Below, piece after piece: positions 1 through 8,800 of a stretch of 34,127 nucleotides of DNA. Source of the stretch: Lentisphaerae bacterium RIFOXYA12_64_32 (GTDB lineage Bacteria; Verrucomicrobiota; Lentisphaeria; Oligosphaerales; YB12-FULL-65-16); the NCBI GenBank assembly GCA_001803235.1, contig MHBL01000084.1:1-34127 (forward strand), given 5' to 3'. Below the pieces are notes generated by a model. It had not been told where the DNA came from. It was given only the letters and a program-made list of their open reading frames with translations, and made no database searches. The translations under genes and the position numbers were made by a program. The stretch's first letter is position 1; each line of letters begins with the position of its first letter.

Positions 1-55
1 GACCGAGTCTCGCGCTCCAGTGCCGGGGGCCAAGGGCGTCGACTCTCGCCTCCCC

Positions 56-146
56 CCGACCCTTGACACTTGACACAGCGGCCAGTCCCTGCCATGGACC
101 ATCGACCATTGGCCCCATCTTCCCCCTGACCCCCGACACCTGGCAC
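56..146 (+). repeat. Three heptanucleotide mini-arrays
   Basis: Three separate runs with a 7-base period are visible. The first is CCGACCC, TTGACAC, TTGACAC at 56-76. The second is TGGACCA, TCGACCA, TTGGCCC at 95-115. The third is CTGACCC, CCGACAC, CTGGCAC at 126-146. Most units fit YYGAMMM, where M is A or C. The same heptamer pattern recurs beside pilus genes at 19947-19967 and 22183-22210. The units vary in sequence while the period stays at seven, so this is not a single slipped array. Confidence 0.7.
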
Positions 147-304
147 AACGGCCGAGAGCGAGGACGACGACTGCTGCGGACTCCGCAAGCCCCGGCGCGC
201 CAGCGGTGGCGGGACCATTCCTGCCGCTCTTGCCGGCAGATTCGGGCGCCCAGCCGCCTCAAGAAACGCCGGGAGGCCTTGGCCTGGACGCGGGCGGGAG
301 AGTT

Positions 305-322
305 TTCGCCATTAATGGCGAA
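305..322. repeat. 18-bp perfect palindrome
   Basis: The sequence TTCGCCATTAATGGCGAA reads identically on both strands. Flanking bases extend the symmetry imperfectly, with GAG on the left and CTC on the right. It lies in a non-coding stretch about 190 bases beyond the stop of the minus-strand hydrolase gene. It has the form of an operator for a dimeric regulator, but no regulator gene or promoter ties it to a function. Confidence 0.5.
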
Positions 323-515
323 CACTCGATCCAAGGCGAGGGATCAACGCGGTTTGGACCGTCCGCACGGCCCCGCGGACGTTGACCGTGGCCCGGTCTG
401 GGCTGCCCCGACGCTGGCCGTAGAACCCGCCGCTCAGTGGCTCGTCGCTTGCGCGCGCGTCTATGTACGAGTAATGCGACCGCCATTCCGCCCGCAGAAG
501 CTGTCGGCGTTCGGC

Positions 516-2540
516 CTACCGCGCCGTGCCGTAGTGCAGCACGACCATCTGGTGGCAGGTGAATTCCTCGACGCAGAGCCGGATCCTGCCTTTCTCGACG
601 GAGAACGGGATCTCGATGCCCTGCGGTTCGAGCGTCACGCGCGCGAACTTGCCCGGGACCTTCACCTCGACCGCGACATCATGCAGCGGCAGCAGTTCCT
701 CGATCACTTCGATCCCGCCGCGGCCGGTGTTGGTGCCGTCGGGCAACGTGATCTGGCCGCCGCGCGCGACGGTGTTGGCGTAGAGCAGGTGCAGCACGGC
801 CCGCGTCTCGGCCGGTTGCCGCATGAGCGACACGCGCGCGGTCGACGGCAGGTTCGTGCGCAGGCTGCGGTCCTTGCCCAGGAGCAGATCGAGTGCTTTC
901 ACCGCGTAGTCCCGGTACGCCACCGCACCGTAGCCGCGGTAAATGGTGAACACCGGGTGCGCCAGGTACACGATGTTGCCGTTGCGAACACCGCAGTGGA
1001 ACCCGGACGGCTGCGGCTGGTTCGGCGTGTGCTGGTGGCTGCAGAAGTGGTCCCACTTGCGGTTGAAGTACGGGTCGTGGACGTCGCCGAGCGCGGTGCC
1101 GTTGGTCGCGCGGATCCGCTGCGACCGCAGGTACATCACCAGCGGTGTGTGCAGGAACTCCGGCTGCAGTTCGGGCACGGGCAGGATGTAGTCCGGCTGG
1201 AACGGGCTCGGTCCGTCGAACTTGGCGCCAATGTCGAACACGAACTTCTTCTTCTCCGGGTCCAGGCCGCTCTCGCCGGTGAGCAGCAGTTTTCCGCCGC
1301 CGGCCAGGTAGGTGTCGAGCTTCTTCTTCAGCGCCTTGTCGACGAGGATATCGTCCGGCAGCACGAGCGCCTTGTACGGTGTGAAATCCATGTCCGCATC
1401 GAGCACATCGAAGAGGAAGTGTCCCTCGAGCAGCACGCGGCTGGCGCCGGCGTCCGGGTGATTCGTACGGTCCGAGTGCCGGACCGCTTCGCTGGAGAGC
1501 AGTCCGACGTCCGCGACCGGTTCTGCGTTGACGCACCAGGCCTCCTTCGCCTCGACCTCCTCGTACCCCGCGCCGATGGTCGCGTAGGTGCTGGAGTCCA
1601 TCTTGCCCTCGGGGTGGAGTTGATCACCGACCGAGCATTTCGCGCCGTACGCGAGCATGGCGGCGCACTCGTAGCGCAGCGCGTTCGGGTGCTTGAAGCC
1701 GCCGAACTCGCCCCAGGTCGTGTGGAACTTGCCGGTCATGCCGAGGACGTCGAGGTCGAGCTTCTTGCAGTACTTGGCGGAAAGCGGGAAGTGGTCGTAG
1801 CCCCAGCCGCCCGTCGGCAGGCTTTCCAGTTCGAGGTGGCTGACATACTTGAGAATGTCGCGGCGTCCGCGCGGGATGTGGCCGCTGTTGTGGAACACCG
1901 GCATGTCGTTGCGCACGGCCAGGCACGCGGCGGTGGTTTCGCAGTAGTAGCGGTCGAGTGCGAACTTCGCGCACTTCTTCCGGTCCGCCTCGACTTCCGG
2001 GCTGAGTCCGTTCTCGTGCATCACGTCGAGGCACCAGCGGCAACAGCACTGGCCCTGGTGAATGATGTCGAGGAAGATCCCATCGGCGTTCGGGAACAGC
2101 TCGGCCGCCTCGCGGATCTGGCGGCACAGGTACTCGAGGTACGGCGAGTTGAAGCACATCTTGTGGAATCCGGCATCGATCACGCGCGGGCCCCAGGCGC
2201 CGTTCGCATTGACCTCGCGCCACTCCGGGTGTTCCTGCGACGCCATGTTGTCCACGCCCGCCGAGAGGTACACCGGCACATTGACGTCCATCTCTTTGCA
2301 GGCGTCGAATTGCGCCCGGAGCAGGTCGAACTTCAGATGCGGGTGCATCCGGCCAACTTTGGTCGGGTGATAGCTCCACCCGTGGTGGCACTTGCTGAAG
2401 CAGGTGATCGAGTTCACATGCCCCGCCTTCAGCGCCGCCTGCCACTCCTGCCGATCAAACGCGCCGCCGATGTTCTCAATGCACGGCGAGGTGTGGAAAT
2501 CCAAATGCACCTGCCGAAACCGCAAGTTCCAAGCTGCCAT
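516..2540 (-). CDS. GHL6-type glycoside hydrolase with trimerisation domain
   Basis: A 674-residue protein, probably a glycosidase acting on plant or host glycans. The N-terminal half matches the hypothetical glycosyl hydrolase 6 (GHL6) pattern: CFSKCHHGWSYHPTKVG near residue 45, then a barrel core with FLDIIHQGQCCCRWC near residues 155-170. Residues from about 390 (VADVGLLSSEAVRHS through LAGGGKLLLTGE) look like the GH42-type beta-galactosidase trimerisation domain, and a beta-rich tail follows. I see no signal peptide, so it is probably cytoplasmic. The start at 2540 is chosen because AAAGGA lies 8 bases upstream. The frame stays open further upstream, but that part crosses hairpin repeats. 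It lies 319 bases downstream of the GH38 gene on the same strand. The substrate cannot be read from the sequence. Confidence 0.85.
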   Translation of the reverse strand: MAAWNLRFRQVHLDFHTSPCIENIGGAFDRQEWQAALKAGHVNSITCFSKCHHGWSYHPTKVGRMHPHLKFDLLRAQFDACKEMDVNVPVYLSAGVDNMASQEHPEWREVNANGAWGPRVIDAGFHKMCFNSPYLEYLCRQIREAAELFPNADGIFLDIIHQGQCCCRWCLDVMHENGLSPEVEADRKKCAKFALDRYYCETTAACLAVRNDMPVFHNSGHIPRGRRDILKYVSHLELESLPTGGWGYDHFPLSAKYCKKLDLDVLGMTGKFHTTWGEFGGFKHPNALRYECAAMLAYGAKCSVGDQLHPEGKMDSSTYATIGAGYEEVEAKEAWCVNAEPVADVGLLSSEAVRHSDRTNHPDAGASRVLLEGHFLFDVLDADMDFTPYKALVLPDDILVDKALKKKLDTYLAGGGKLLLTGESGLDPEKKKFVFDIGAKFDGPSPFQPDYILPVPELQPEFLHTPLVMYLRSQRIRATNGTALGDVHDPYFNRKWDHFCSHQHTPNQPQPSGFHCGVRNGNIVYLAHPVFTIYRGYGAVAYRDYAVKALDLLLGKDRSLRTNLPSTARVSLMRQPAETRAVLHLLYANTVARGGQITLPDGTNTGRGGIEVIEELLPLHDVAVEVKVPGKFARVTLEPQGIEIPFSVEKGRIRLCVEEFTCHQMVVLHYGTAR

Positions 2541-2609
2541 CGAAGTCGTCCTTTCACGGTCGTGCCGTCCCCTGTAGGGGCTCGACCTCTTTGTCGCTTC
2601 ATCCTGGAT

Positions 2610-2629
2610 CCACGGGCTCGCGCCCGTGG
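2610..2629. repeat. Small GC-rich hairpin
   Basis: CCACGGGC and GCCCGTGG form an 8-bp perfect stem around TCGC. It lies 70 bases upstream of the GHL6 start and would fold in that gene's 5' leader if transcribed. There is no T tract, so it is not a classic terminator. Confidence 0.6.
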
Positions 2630-2687
2630 CTACAACCTTCCATCCTCTGCGGGGATTCCGTTCGACAGCCTCCCGGCGATATCCCTT

Positions 2688-2725
2688 TCCGCCGCCGTCC
2701 GGACACAGTCCGGTCCGGCGGCGGA
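2688..2725. repeat. GC-rich inverted repeat
   Basis: TCCGCCGCCG at 2688-2697 pairs with CGGCGGCGGA at 2716-2725. This gives a 10-bp perfect stem with an 18-base loop that itself contains CCGGAC and GTCCGG halves. It stands next to the larger 22-bp hairpin at 2732-2782. Confidence 0.6.
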
Positions 2726-2731
2726 CGGCTC

Positions 2732-2782
2732 GGTTGCGGGAAACGGCGCGGCGTTCAGACCGCCGCGCCGTTTCCCGCAACC
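2732..2782. repeat. 22-bp perfect hairpin
   Basis: The arms 2732-2753 and 2761-2782 are exact reverse complements over 22 bases, with the 7-base loop TTCAGAC. The left arm begins GGTTGCGGG and the right arm ends CCCGCAACC. A stem this long without a mismatch is unlikely to be chance and suggests a recent or maintained repeat insertion. Neither arm is followed by a T tract. Confidence 0.8.
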
Positions 2783-2832
2783 AAACACCGAGGGGTTCCA
2801 AGGGGAGTCAATGACGCCCCTTGGCCGGGGGT

Positions 2833-2853
2833 GCGGGGGTGGAAAACCCCCGC
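2833..2853 (-). terminator. Possible terminator hairpin of the GH38 gene
   Basis: GCGGGGGT and ACCCCCGC form an 8-bp stem around GGAAA, only 6 bases beyond the GH38 stop on the minus strand. It lacks a T tract after the stem, so factor-independent termination would be weak. Its position right after the stop is the main support. Confidence 0.4.
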
Positions 2854-2859
2854 GTGCGC

Positions 2860-5349
2860 CTACGCCTCCAGCGTGTTGCACCGTGTCGCCTGCCATGCGC
2901 CTGCGACGCGTGTTAGGCGCCACGAGGCGATGAGCCACGGCGCGAGTTGACCGAGTTCCAGCGTGGCGCCCTGCCAGACGAACTTCACGTCCGCCTCGCG
3001 ACCGGCCATTTCCTGGAGGCGCAGGATCCAGCCGCGTCCGTCTTCGGCCGGTTTCAGCGCGTTCACTTGGACGTGGTCCGGCGCGAGCGCGGCCAGCGAC
3101 AGGCGCCGCGGCAGTGCACCGGGTTTTGCCGGGACCGGCACCGCCATCACGGACTGCTCCAGTTCGCGCGCCAGGCGCGGCAGGCTCGCGTCGCCCGGGC
3201 TCATCACGAATCGGAACCGGAACTCGCCGCGGTCCACGACCGGCCGCCACGGGTCGTCGCGCGGGCCGGTCTTGACGTCATTCGCGTAACGGCTCGCGCG
3301 CAGCACGGTGGCGCAGAATCCACCCTCCTTGAGGTCGAAGCAGTACAGCGAATCACTCGCGAACCCGAACGTATCCGTGTCGCCGTGCACGCGTACCCAG
3401 CGTCCGCCGGGGACCTCGCCGCACGGTTGCCGCTCGACGACACCGCCCAGGACTTCGAACTCGGCGCGGTCACCGACACTGGGCATCAGCAATTTCAGGC
3501 GTGCGGAGCGTTCGTTCCACAGCACGCGCGCCGCCACATCGACGGCGGCCCGCTGCCGGTACAGCGAGATTCGCAGGTCCATCTCGGACGCACCGCCTTT
3601 CATGCGCACCACCAGCGTCGCCCGTTCCGGCCCGGTCTCAAGCACGTTCGACCGGACCACGCGCCATTCGTCCCGGCCCTCGGACAAGTCCAGCGACTCC
3701 GGTTCCTCGGCCATGCCGCCCCAGGCACCCCACGGGTCTTCGACCGTCACCGCGCTCAGGCCGGCGTCGCCGAAGATGGACTTGCCATGCCGTTCGATCC
3801 GAATGGCACGCCAGCCTTGGCGCGCGGCGACCCGATAGATGCCGTTGTCAATGGAATGACTGTCCGGCGTCGTGACCGCGTCCGCCGGCACGGCGGGCTT
3901 GGCTGCGCCTTCGACATAGGCCATTTCCATCACGCTCCAGCCCAGCGCCGGCAGTGTGACCGGCACGACGACGCGCTTGCGCCACGCCAGTTCGGGGAAG
4001 GACGAGTGTTCGGTCTGCGTCTCCTGGAACGGCAGCGGTTGTCCGTCGGCATCGAGGATTTCGATCGGGAGTTCCTGTGGGCGCTTGTGATAGGCCCAGA
4101 TCGGGCGATAGTCGAGGCAGGTCTCGAGTTCGAGCGCGCCGCGGTACTCGTACGGGTGCGGGTTCCAGGCGAGGAACACGACCGAACCGGGCATGTCGGT
4201 GGCGGGGGTACGGATTCGGGCCGTGTCGATCCGGCGCGCCACCGTGTTGAGCGCCGCGATTTCCGTCTGGTGCGCCAGGTGCCGTGCGTGTCCGAGCCAG
4301 GCGAGCTGATCGTCGTAGGCGCGCTCGACGCTCGACCCCGGCAGGATGTCATGGAACGAGTTGAACAGCAGCGCGTCCCACGGCTCGGTAGTGCGCGGCC
4401 CGGGCAGGTCGAACTTCGCGGCCACGCTCGAAGCACAGGTCTCGGCACGGCTCACGTGCGCCTCGGCCTGACGGAAGGCAGACTTGAACTTGGCGACGGA
4501 CGCGTAGCAGCCGCGCAGGCAGAAGTTCAGCTCGCCGCGGTGCACGGGCAGGAACGCGTCACCGCCCTTGCCCGCGATCTCCGCATACAGCGCGTCGAAC
4601 AGCCGGTGCAGTCCGGAGTGCACCACCTCGACCTCGGGGTGCTTGGCCGCCCAGTCTGCGATCTCCGCAATCTGGCGTCGACTCGGACCACCGCCATGAT
4701 TGCCGAGCCCATAGAACATGCCGACGTTCTCCAAGTCGCCTTTCCGCGCCGCGGCCAGAAACCCGTCCAGGCGCGTATTCATCTCGTGCCGCTCGCAGCC
4801 GTACCAGCCGAAGACCGGCCGGTAACCCATGACGCGGGCGCCGGAGGGACTCTCCCACCAGAACGCGGCTTTGGCGATCGGCACGATGTTCGCGCCGGGC
4901 CGCGTGAACGCGAACCCGCGCATCCCCGCCGCGGCAAAGACCTCGGGCAACCCCGCACTGTGCCCGAACGAGTCAGCCGCCCACGCCACGGTGGCCGGCT
5001 TGCCGAACCGCGAGGTGAAATAGTGCTGTGCCCGCACGAAATGCCGCGACATGGTCTCGGTGCCGGTCAGGTTCGTGTCCGGCTGCACGTACACGCCGCC
5101 GACCACGTCCCAGCGCCCGGCCTCGACGTAGCGCCGGATGCGCTCGAAGGTCTCCGGGTCGTGCCGCTCGATGTGCTCGTACAGCGCGGCTTCGCCGCGA
5201 ATGCAGGTCAGCACCGGGTTCTCGTCCATCAGATCCAGAATAGCGCGGCAGGTGATGATGCCTTCGTTAAGCCCCTCGCGCCAGTCCCAGAGCCAGACCG
5301 GGTCCAGGTGCGCGTTGGCAATCAGGTGCAGAACCATCTTGTCCGGCAT
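2860..5349 (-). CDS. Glycoside hydrolase family 38 alpha-mannosidase
   Basis: An 829-residue protein expected to remove alpha-mannosyl residues by a retaining, metal-dependent mechanism. The N-terminal catalytic domain carries NAHLDPVWLWDW with the metal ligands His14 and Asp16. It also carries WAADSFGHS with Asp126 in the position of the nucleophile. A later LLFNSFHDILPGSS supplies the conserved metal-ligand histidine. The C-terminal half is beta-rich, as in the family. No signal peptide is seen, so the enzyme probably acts inside the cell on imported oligosaccharides. The start at 5349 has AAAGGAG about 10 bases upstream. The longer open frame upstream runs into a repeat element and is rejected. 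Exact linkage specificity cannot be told. Confidence 0.93.
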   Translation of the reverse strand: MPDKMVLHLIANAHLDPVWLWDWREGLNEGIITCRAILDLMDENPVLTCIRGEAALYEHIERHDPETFERIRRYVEAGRWDVVGGVYVQPDTNLTGTETMSRHFVRAQHYFTSRFGKPATVAWAADSFGHSAGLPEVFAAAGMRGFAFTRPGANIVPIAKAAFWWESPSGARVMGYRPVFGWYGCERHEMNTRLDGFLAAARKGDLENVGMFYGLGNHGGGPSRRQIAEIADWAAKHPEVEVVHSGLHRLFDALYAEIAGKGGDAFLPVHRGELNFCLRGCYASVAKFKSAFRQAEAHVSRAETCASSVAAKFDLPGPRTTEPWDALLFNSFHDILPGSSVERAYDDQLAWLGHARHLAHQTEIAALNTVARRIDTARIRTPATDMPGSVVFLAWNPHPYEYRGALELETCLDYRPIWAYHKRPQELPIEILDADGQPLPFQETQTEHSSFPELAWRKRVVVPVTLPALGWSVMEMAYVEGAAKPAVPADAVTTPDSHSIDNGIYRVAARQGWRAIRIERHGKSIFGDAGLSAVTVEDPWGAWGGMAEEPESLDLSEGRDEWRVVRSNVLETGPERATLVVRMKGGASEMDLRISLYRQRAAVDVAARVLWNERSARLKLLMPSVGDRAEFEVLGGVVERQPCGEVPGGRWVRVHGDTDTFGFASDSLYCFDLKEGGFCATVLRASRYANDVKTGPRDDPWRPVVDRGEFRFRFVMSPGDASLPRLARELEQSVMAVPVPAKPGALPRRLSLAALAPDHVQVNALKPAEDGRGWILRLQEMAGREADVKFVWQGATLELGQLAPWLIASWRLTRVAGAWQATRCNTLEA

Positions 5350-5824
5350 GGAGACGCAGCTCCTTTCGTTGCGAAGTCCGCAGGTACAGCGCGCAATGTT
5401 CGATCGCGAACGCCACGTGCCAACCGGGAATGATACCACGGGGGGCAACAGGTTTCCAGTGCGACGGTGGTGGCAATGTAATGCGTCAGCGCCCCCCGGC
5501 CGGCGGATGCGCCCGATCATGTGTGGGTGTTACTCGCTGTTTGTCCGGGTCGTTCTGGCAACGTGGCCGGAGCGGCTCGCTCCGGCGGTTGCGGGACCGA
5601 GCCGGTCCCGCCACGTTGCCAGAATACCCCGGACCGAAGCGAGTAACACGTAGGTATGATCGGCCGGTCCGCCGGCCGGGGGGCGCTGACGCATTACTGT
5701 GAGTGATCGGGGGCGATTGACGTGCGGCGCCCCAACGACGATATTGCCACGTCTCCGCGGATCGACTTACCGCGAGGTCGCACCACAGTCCGGACAATAA
5801 CTACTCAGGCCGGCAGGAGTCAGC
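5350..5824. other. Divergent intergenic region carrying a large cruciform repeat
   Basis: The GH38 gene (minus) and the large GH-A gene (plus) diverge from this 475-base gap, so promoters for both should lie here. Nearly half of it is the 218-base inverted repeat at 5479-5696. No confident -35/-10 pair is seen. The plus-strand gene has AGGAG just before its start. Confidence 0.6.
5479..5696. repeat. 218-bp palindromic element (family A)
   Basis: The outer arms 5479-5537 and 5639-5696 are inverted copies. Their outermost 29 bases are identical, beginning TAATGCGTCAGCGCC, and both end in TTACTCGC. An inner pair, TTCTGGCAACGTGGC at 5553-5567 and its exact complement at 5610-5624, continues the symmetry, and smaller GC hairpins sit at the centre. 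A third copy of the outer arm lies at 33992-34049. There is no open frame for a transposase, so this looks like a non-autonomous palindromic element. Confidence 0.85.
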
Positions 5825-8800
5825 ATGCGGATGCCTGCAACTACACGTCGCCTACAGATCGGCCTCGCCATGCTCGCCTTCGCGGGATTGATGTTCCTGT
5901 GGTCTGCAAGCCTGCGCGCCGTGCCGCCGCCGGGCTGGGAACCGACGTTTGCCGACGACTTCGGCGGCGGCGTGCTGTCCTGGGACATGCTCCGCGGCGC
6001 CTGGCGCGTGGACGCCGGAGCGCTCGAGGGCGAAGCGTCGCAGCCCGGCCACGATGCCATGGCGTACCCGCAGGGCACCGCTCTGGCCTCAGCACAGCAC
6101 GTCGAGGTCACGGTGACACCGCGTCAGCGCTTGGCCAAGGACGGCTGGACATTTGCCGGCGTCGCGCTCGGGACCGGCGGTCAGGATCTGTGGCTGCTGG
6201 CCCTGACCGAAGATCCGACCGGCGAGAAGTATGTCGACTTCCTCGAACGCCTGCAGGGCGTCTGGCAGGCGCAGGGCAAGGGCGCGTCCAAGCTCGACCT
6301 GGAGCAGACCAAGAGCCTGACCCCGCGCTGGGCCTACGACCGCGCCTACCGGCTCGAACTGACGCTCGACGCCGCGGGCATTACCGCGGCGGTCCGCGAC
6401 GTGAGCGGCGACGTCCTGCTGTTCCAGGGTCGCTACCCGTTCGGCAAGGCCCCGGCGCTGCGCGAAGGGTTCCCCGGACTGATGCTCCGCGGTGCGAGTG
6501 CGGGGTTCGACGACGCGTCCGTCTGGCAACCCGCGCCGCCGCCCGCCGCCGAGGTGGGTATCACGGTCGAGCAAGGTGCCCAGGGCAACGTGGCGATCTT
6601 CGCCGAAGATCTGCCGGAAACGCGGCAGGAGACCGTGACTGCGTTTGCCGCCGCGTTCCGAAAGGCCGGGTTCGGCGTCACGCTGCTCCCGGCTCAAGCG
6701 GCAACGCGCCTGGACGTGCTGACCCGGCGCGCGTTCGACCTGTACGTGATCACCAACGCGCCGGTCTATCCGGCCGCGGCATTCCCCGCACTCACCAACT
6801 ACCTGCGCGGCGGCGGCAATTTGGTGCTGCAGGGCGCGCCGCCATTCTCGCGGCCGGTCGTACGGCACAACGACGGGTGGCTGGATCGCGCGGGCCTCGC
6901 GGCGGCGGTGCAGAAACTGCCTGTCGAGCGCGTGCTCTTCGCGTTTGACGGGCCGGAGGACAATCGCGGCTGGCAGCGCAAGTCAAATGCGCTCGATGCG
7001 GCCGGCAAGGCGGAGATCGACGGCAGCGGCGCCAATGACAGCGCCGGCTGCCTGAAGGTAACGACCGAAAACCTGACCGGCTGGGACACCTACACCTGCA
7101 CGCCACCGGATGGCACCCCCGGCCTGTTCGCCGCCGGTCACCAGGCGCTGTGCTTCTGGGCCAAGGGCGACGCGGACACGCCCGAGGTGTCGGTCGAACT
7201 CACCGAAACGGATGGCGCCCGTTGGTACGCGCCCGTGCCGCTCACCCAGGAGTGGTCCTATCACGTCCTGCTGCCCGACGACTTCCGCTTCTGGCCCGAC
7301 TGCCCGGTCCGTGACACGCGCGGCGGCGACACGGACGCGCTGCGGTGCGGCGCTGCGGCGTCCATCACGTTCGGTCTGGCCGGTTCGCTCACGCCGAAGG
7401 TCAAGAACGGAGCGCACACCTACTGGATCGACCAGGTCGGCACGGCCGCCAATCCGTTCGGCGCCGTGACCGAGGCGCTGCAGCGCCGGCTCATGCCGCT
7501 GGAGAGCATTCATCCGGCATACAAGCTCTACGCTCTGAACGGCGTGCACACGCTCAGGCCGGCCCCGGGCCAGGCGATCCTGGGCGAAACCGGACCACTG
7601 GCCGCAACCGCGGACTTGAGAGCCTCGTACTTCCGCCCCCAGGGCAAGGGTTTCGCGCACGGGCAACTGTGGCGCTGGGTACCGCTGCTTGAGGCGAGCA
7701 ATGCTGCGGGGCGTCGTCTGGGGGCGCCTCTGTGGCTGATCCTCAATCGGGCGTTTCCGCTGAGCGGGTCCGGCGTGCTGTGCCTGGCGGCGGACGAGCC
7801 GGGGTTTGTGACAAGCGGTGCGGTCCTGAGCTCGGTCATGCGCGCCGCCTCCTGGCTGTGCCAGGGTGCGGTCTTGCTCGATGCTGGGTCTGCAAGTTTC
7901 TCGTGCCGGCCGGGAGAGGCCGTGCAACTCGGGGCGACACTCCGCAACCGGGCCCGCGTCGACCGAAACGTCTCGATCCGGATCCGGATTGCGTCGAAGG
8001 CGACCGACACTGAGGCGTTCGCCCACGCGTGGGAGGTGGCGCTCAAGCCGGCGGAGTCCGCAACCGTACGCGGTGAGTGGACTGGCCCCAAAGCGGCGGG
8101 CGACGTGTTCGACGTCCAGACTGAACTGATGGCAGACGGCGTGGTGGTGGACCACATTCGCCACGAACTCAGCGTACTCCCCGACACACCACCGGCGCCG
8201 GAGGACTTCATCACCGTCGAGGGTGCCAATTTCCAGCTCAAGGGCAAGCCCTGGTATCCGGTCGGGATGAACTTCTGGCCGCTGTACACGTCGGCATTGG
8301 AGAGCGGTGAGTACAACACGGGCTGGCTTGACTCACGGTTCTACGACCCGGTGGAAGTCGACCGCGACCTGCGTCGCATGGCGGCGCTGGGAATTAACAT
8401 GGTCAGCATCCAACTCGGCGACGTGGAGAATGCGGCCAATCTTGAGGACTTTCTGCAGCACTGCAGCCGGTATGACATCCGGGTGAACGGGTTTCTGGGC
8501 GGCGCGTCACCGATCGATTTCGACGAACCGAAAGCCCGTGCCATGATCGAGGCCGCACACCTGCGGGACCACACGGCGCTGTTCGCGTACGACATCATTT
8601 GGGAGCCCGGAAACTACGTCTTCAACGCCAAAACACGCAACCGCTGGGACCCGGACTGGGCGGCCTGGCTTGACGAGCGCTACGGGAGCCTCGAGAACGC
8701 CGAGCGCGACTGGGGCATGCCCGTGCCGCGCCGCGACGGCAACCCGACGTCACCCTCCGACGACCAATTGCGGCGCGACGGCGACTGGCGCGTGCTGGTC

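Larger units (their letters stand above)
1..515. other. Intergenic region with heptamer repeats and a palindrome
   Basis: No convincing gene is seen here. The open frames present have no recognisable motif. The stretch holds three short 7-base-period arrays (56-146) and an 18-bp perfect palindrome (305-322), listed separately. It lies downstream of the minus-strand hydrolase gene that stops at 516. I see no clear terminator with a T tract for that gene. Confidence 0.6.
2541..2859. other. Hairpin-rich spacer between two glycosidase genes
   Basis: This 319-base gap between the GH38 stop and the GHL6 start holds four separate inverted repeats: 2610-2629, 2688-2725, 2732-2782 and 2833-2853. No gene is supported in it. 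A ribosome binding site for the GHL6 gene (AAAGGA on the minus strand) lies at its left edge. The hairpins make read-through from the GH38 gene uncertain. Confidence 0.7.

Noticed and set aside
259..486. Small minus-strand open frame of 75 codons in the left intergenic region
   Set aside because: Arg/Pro-rich product, no ribosome binding site, and it spans the perfect palindrome. I treat it as chance in GC-rich DNA.
63..2933. Very long open frame (956 codons) on the plus strand
   Set aside because: It is antisense to the GHL6-type hydrolase, whose conserved motifs and ribosome binding site are clear. The plus-strand product is Arg/Val/Glu-rich without any recognisable motif, as expected for a mirror frame in GC-rich coding DNA.
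2947..5433. Long plus-strand open frame (828 codons) opposite the GH38 gene
   Set aside because: The minus strand encodes the complete GH38 catalytic signatures. The plus-strand product is His/Arg/Val-rich and shows no domain.
5479..5696. Large palindrome considered as a replication origin
   Set aside because: There are no DnaA-box clusters or replication genes nearby, and a third arm at 33992 shows it is a dispersed repeat.
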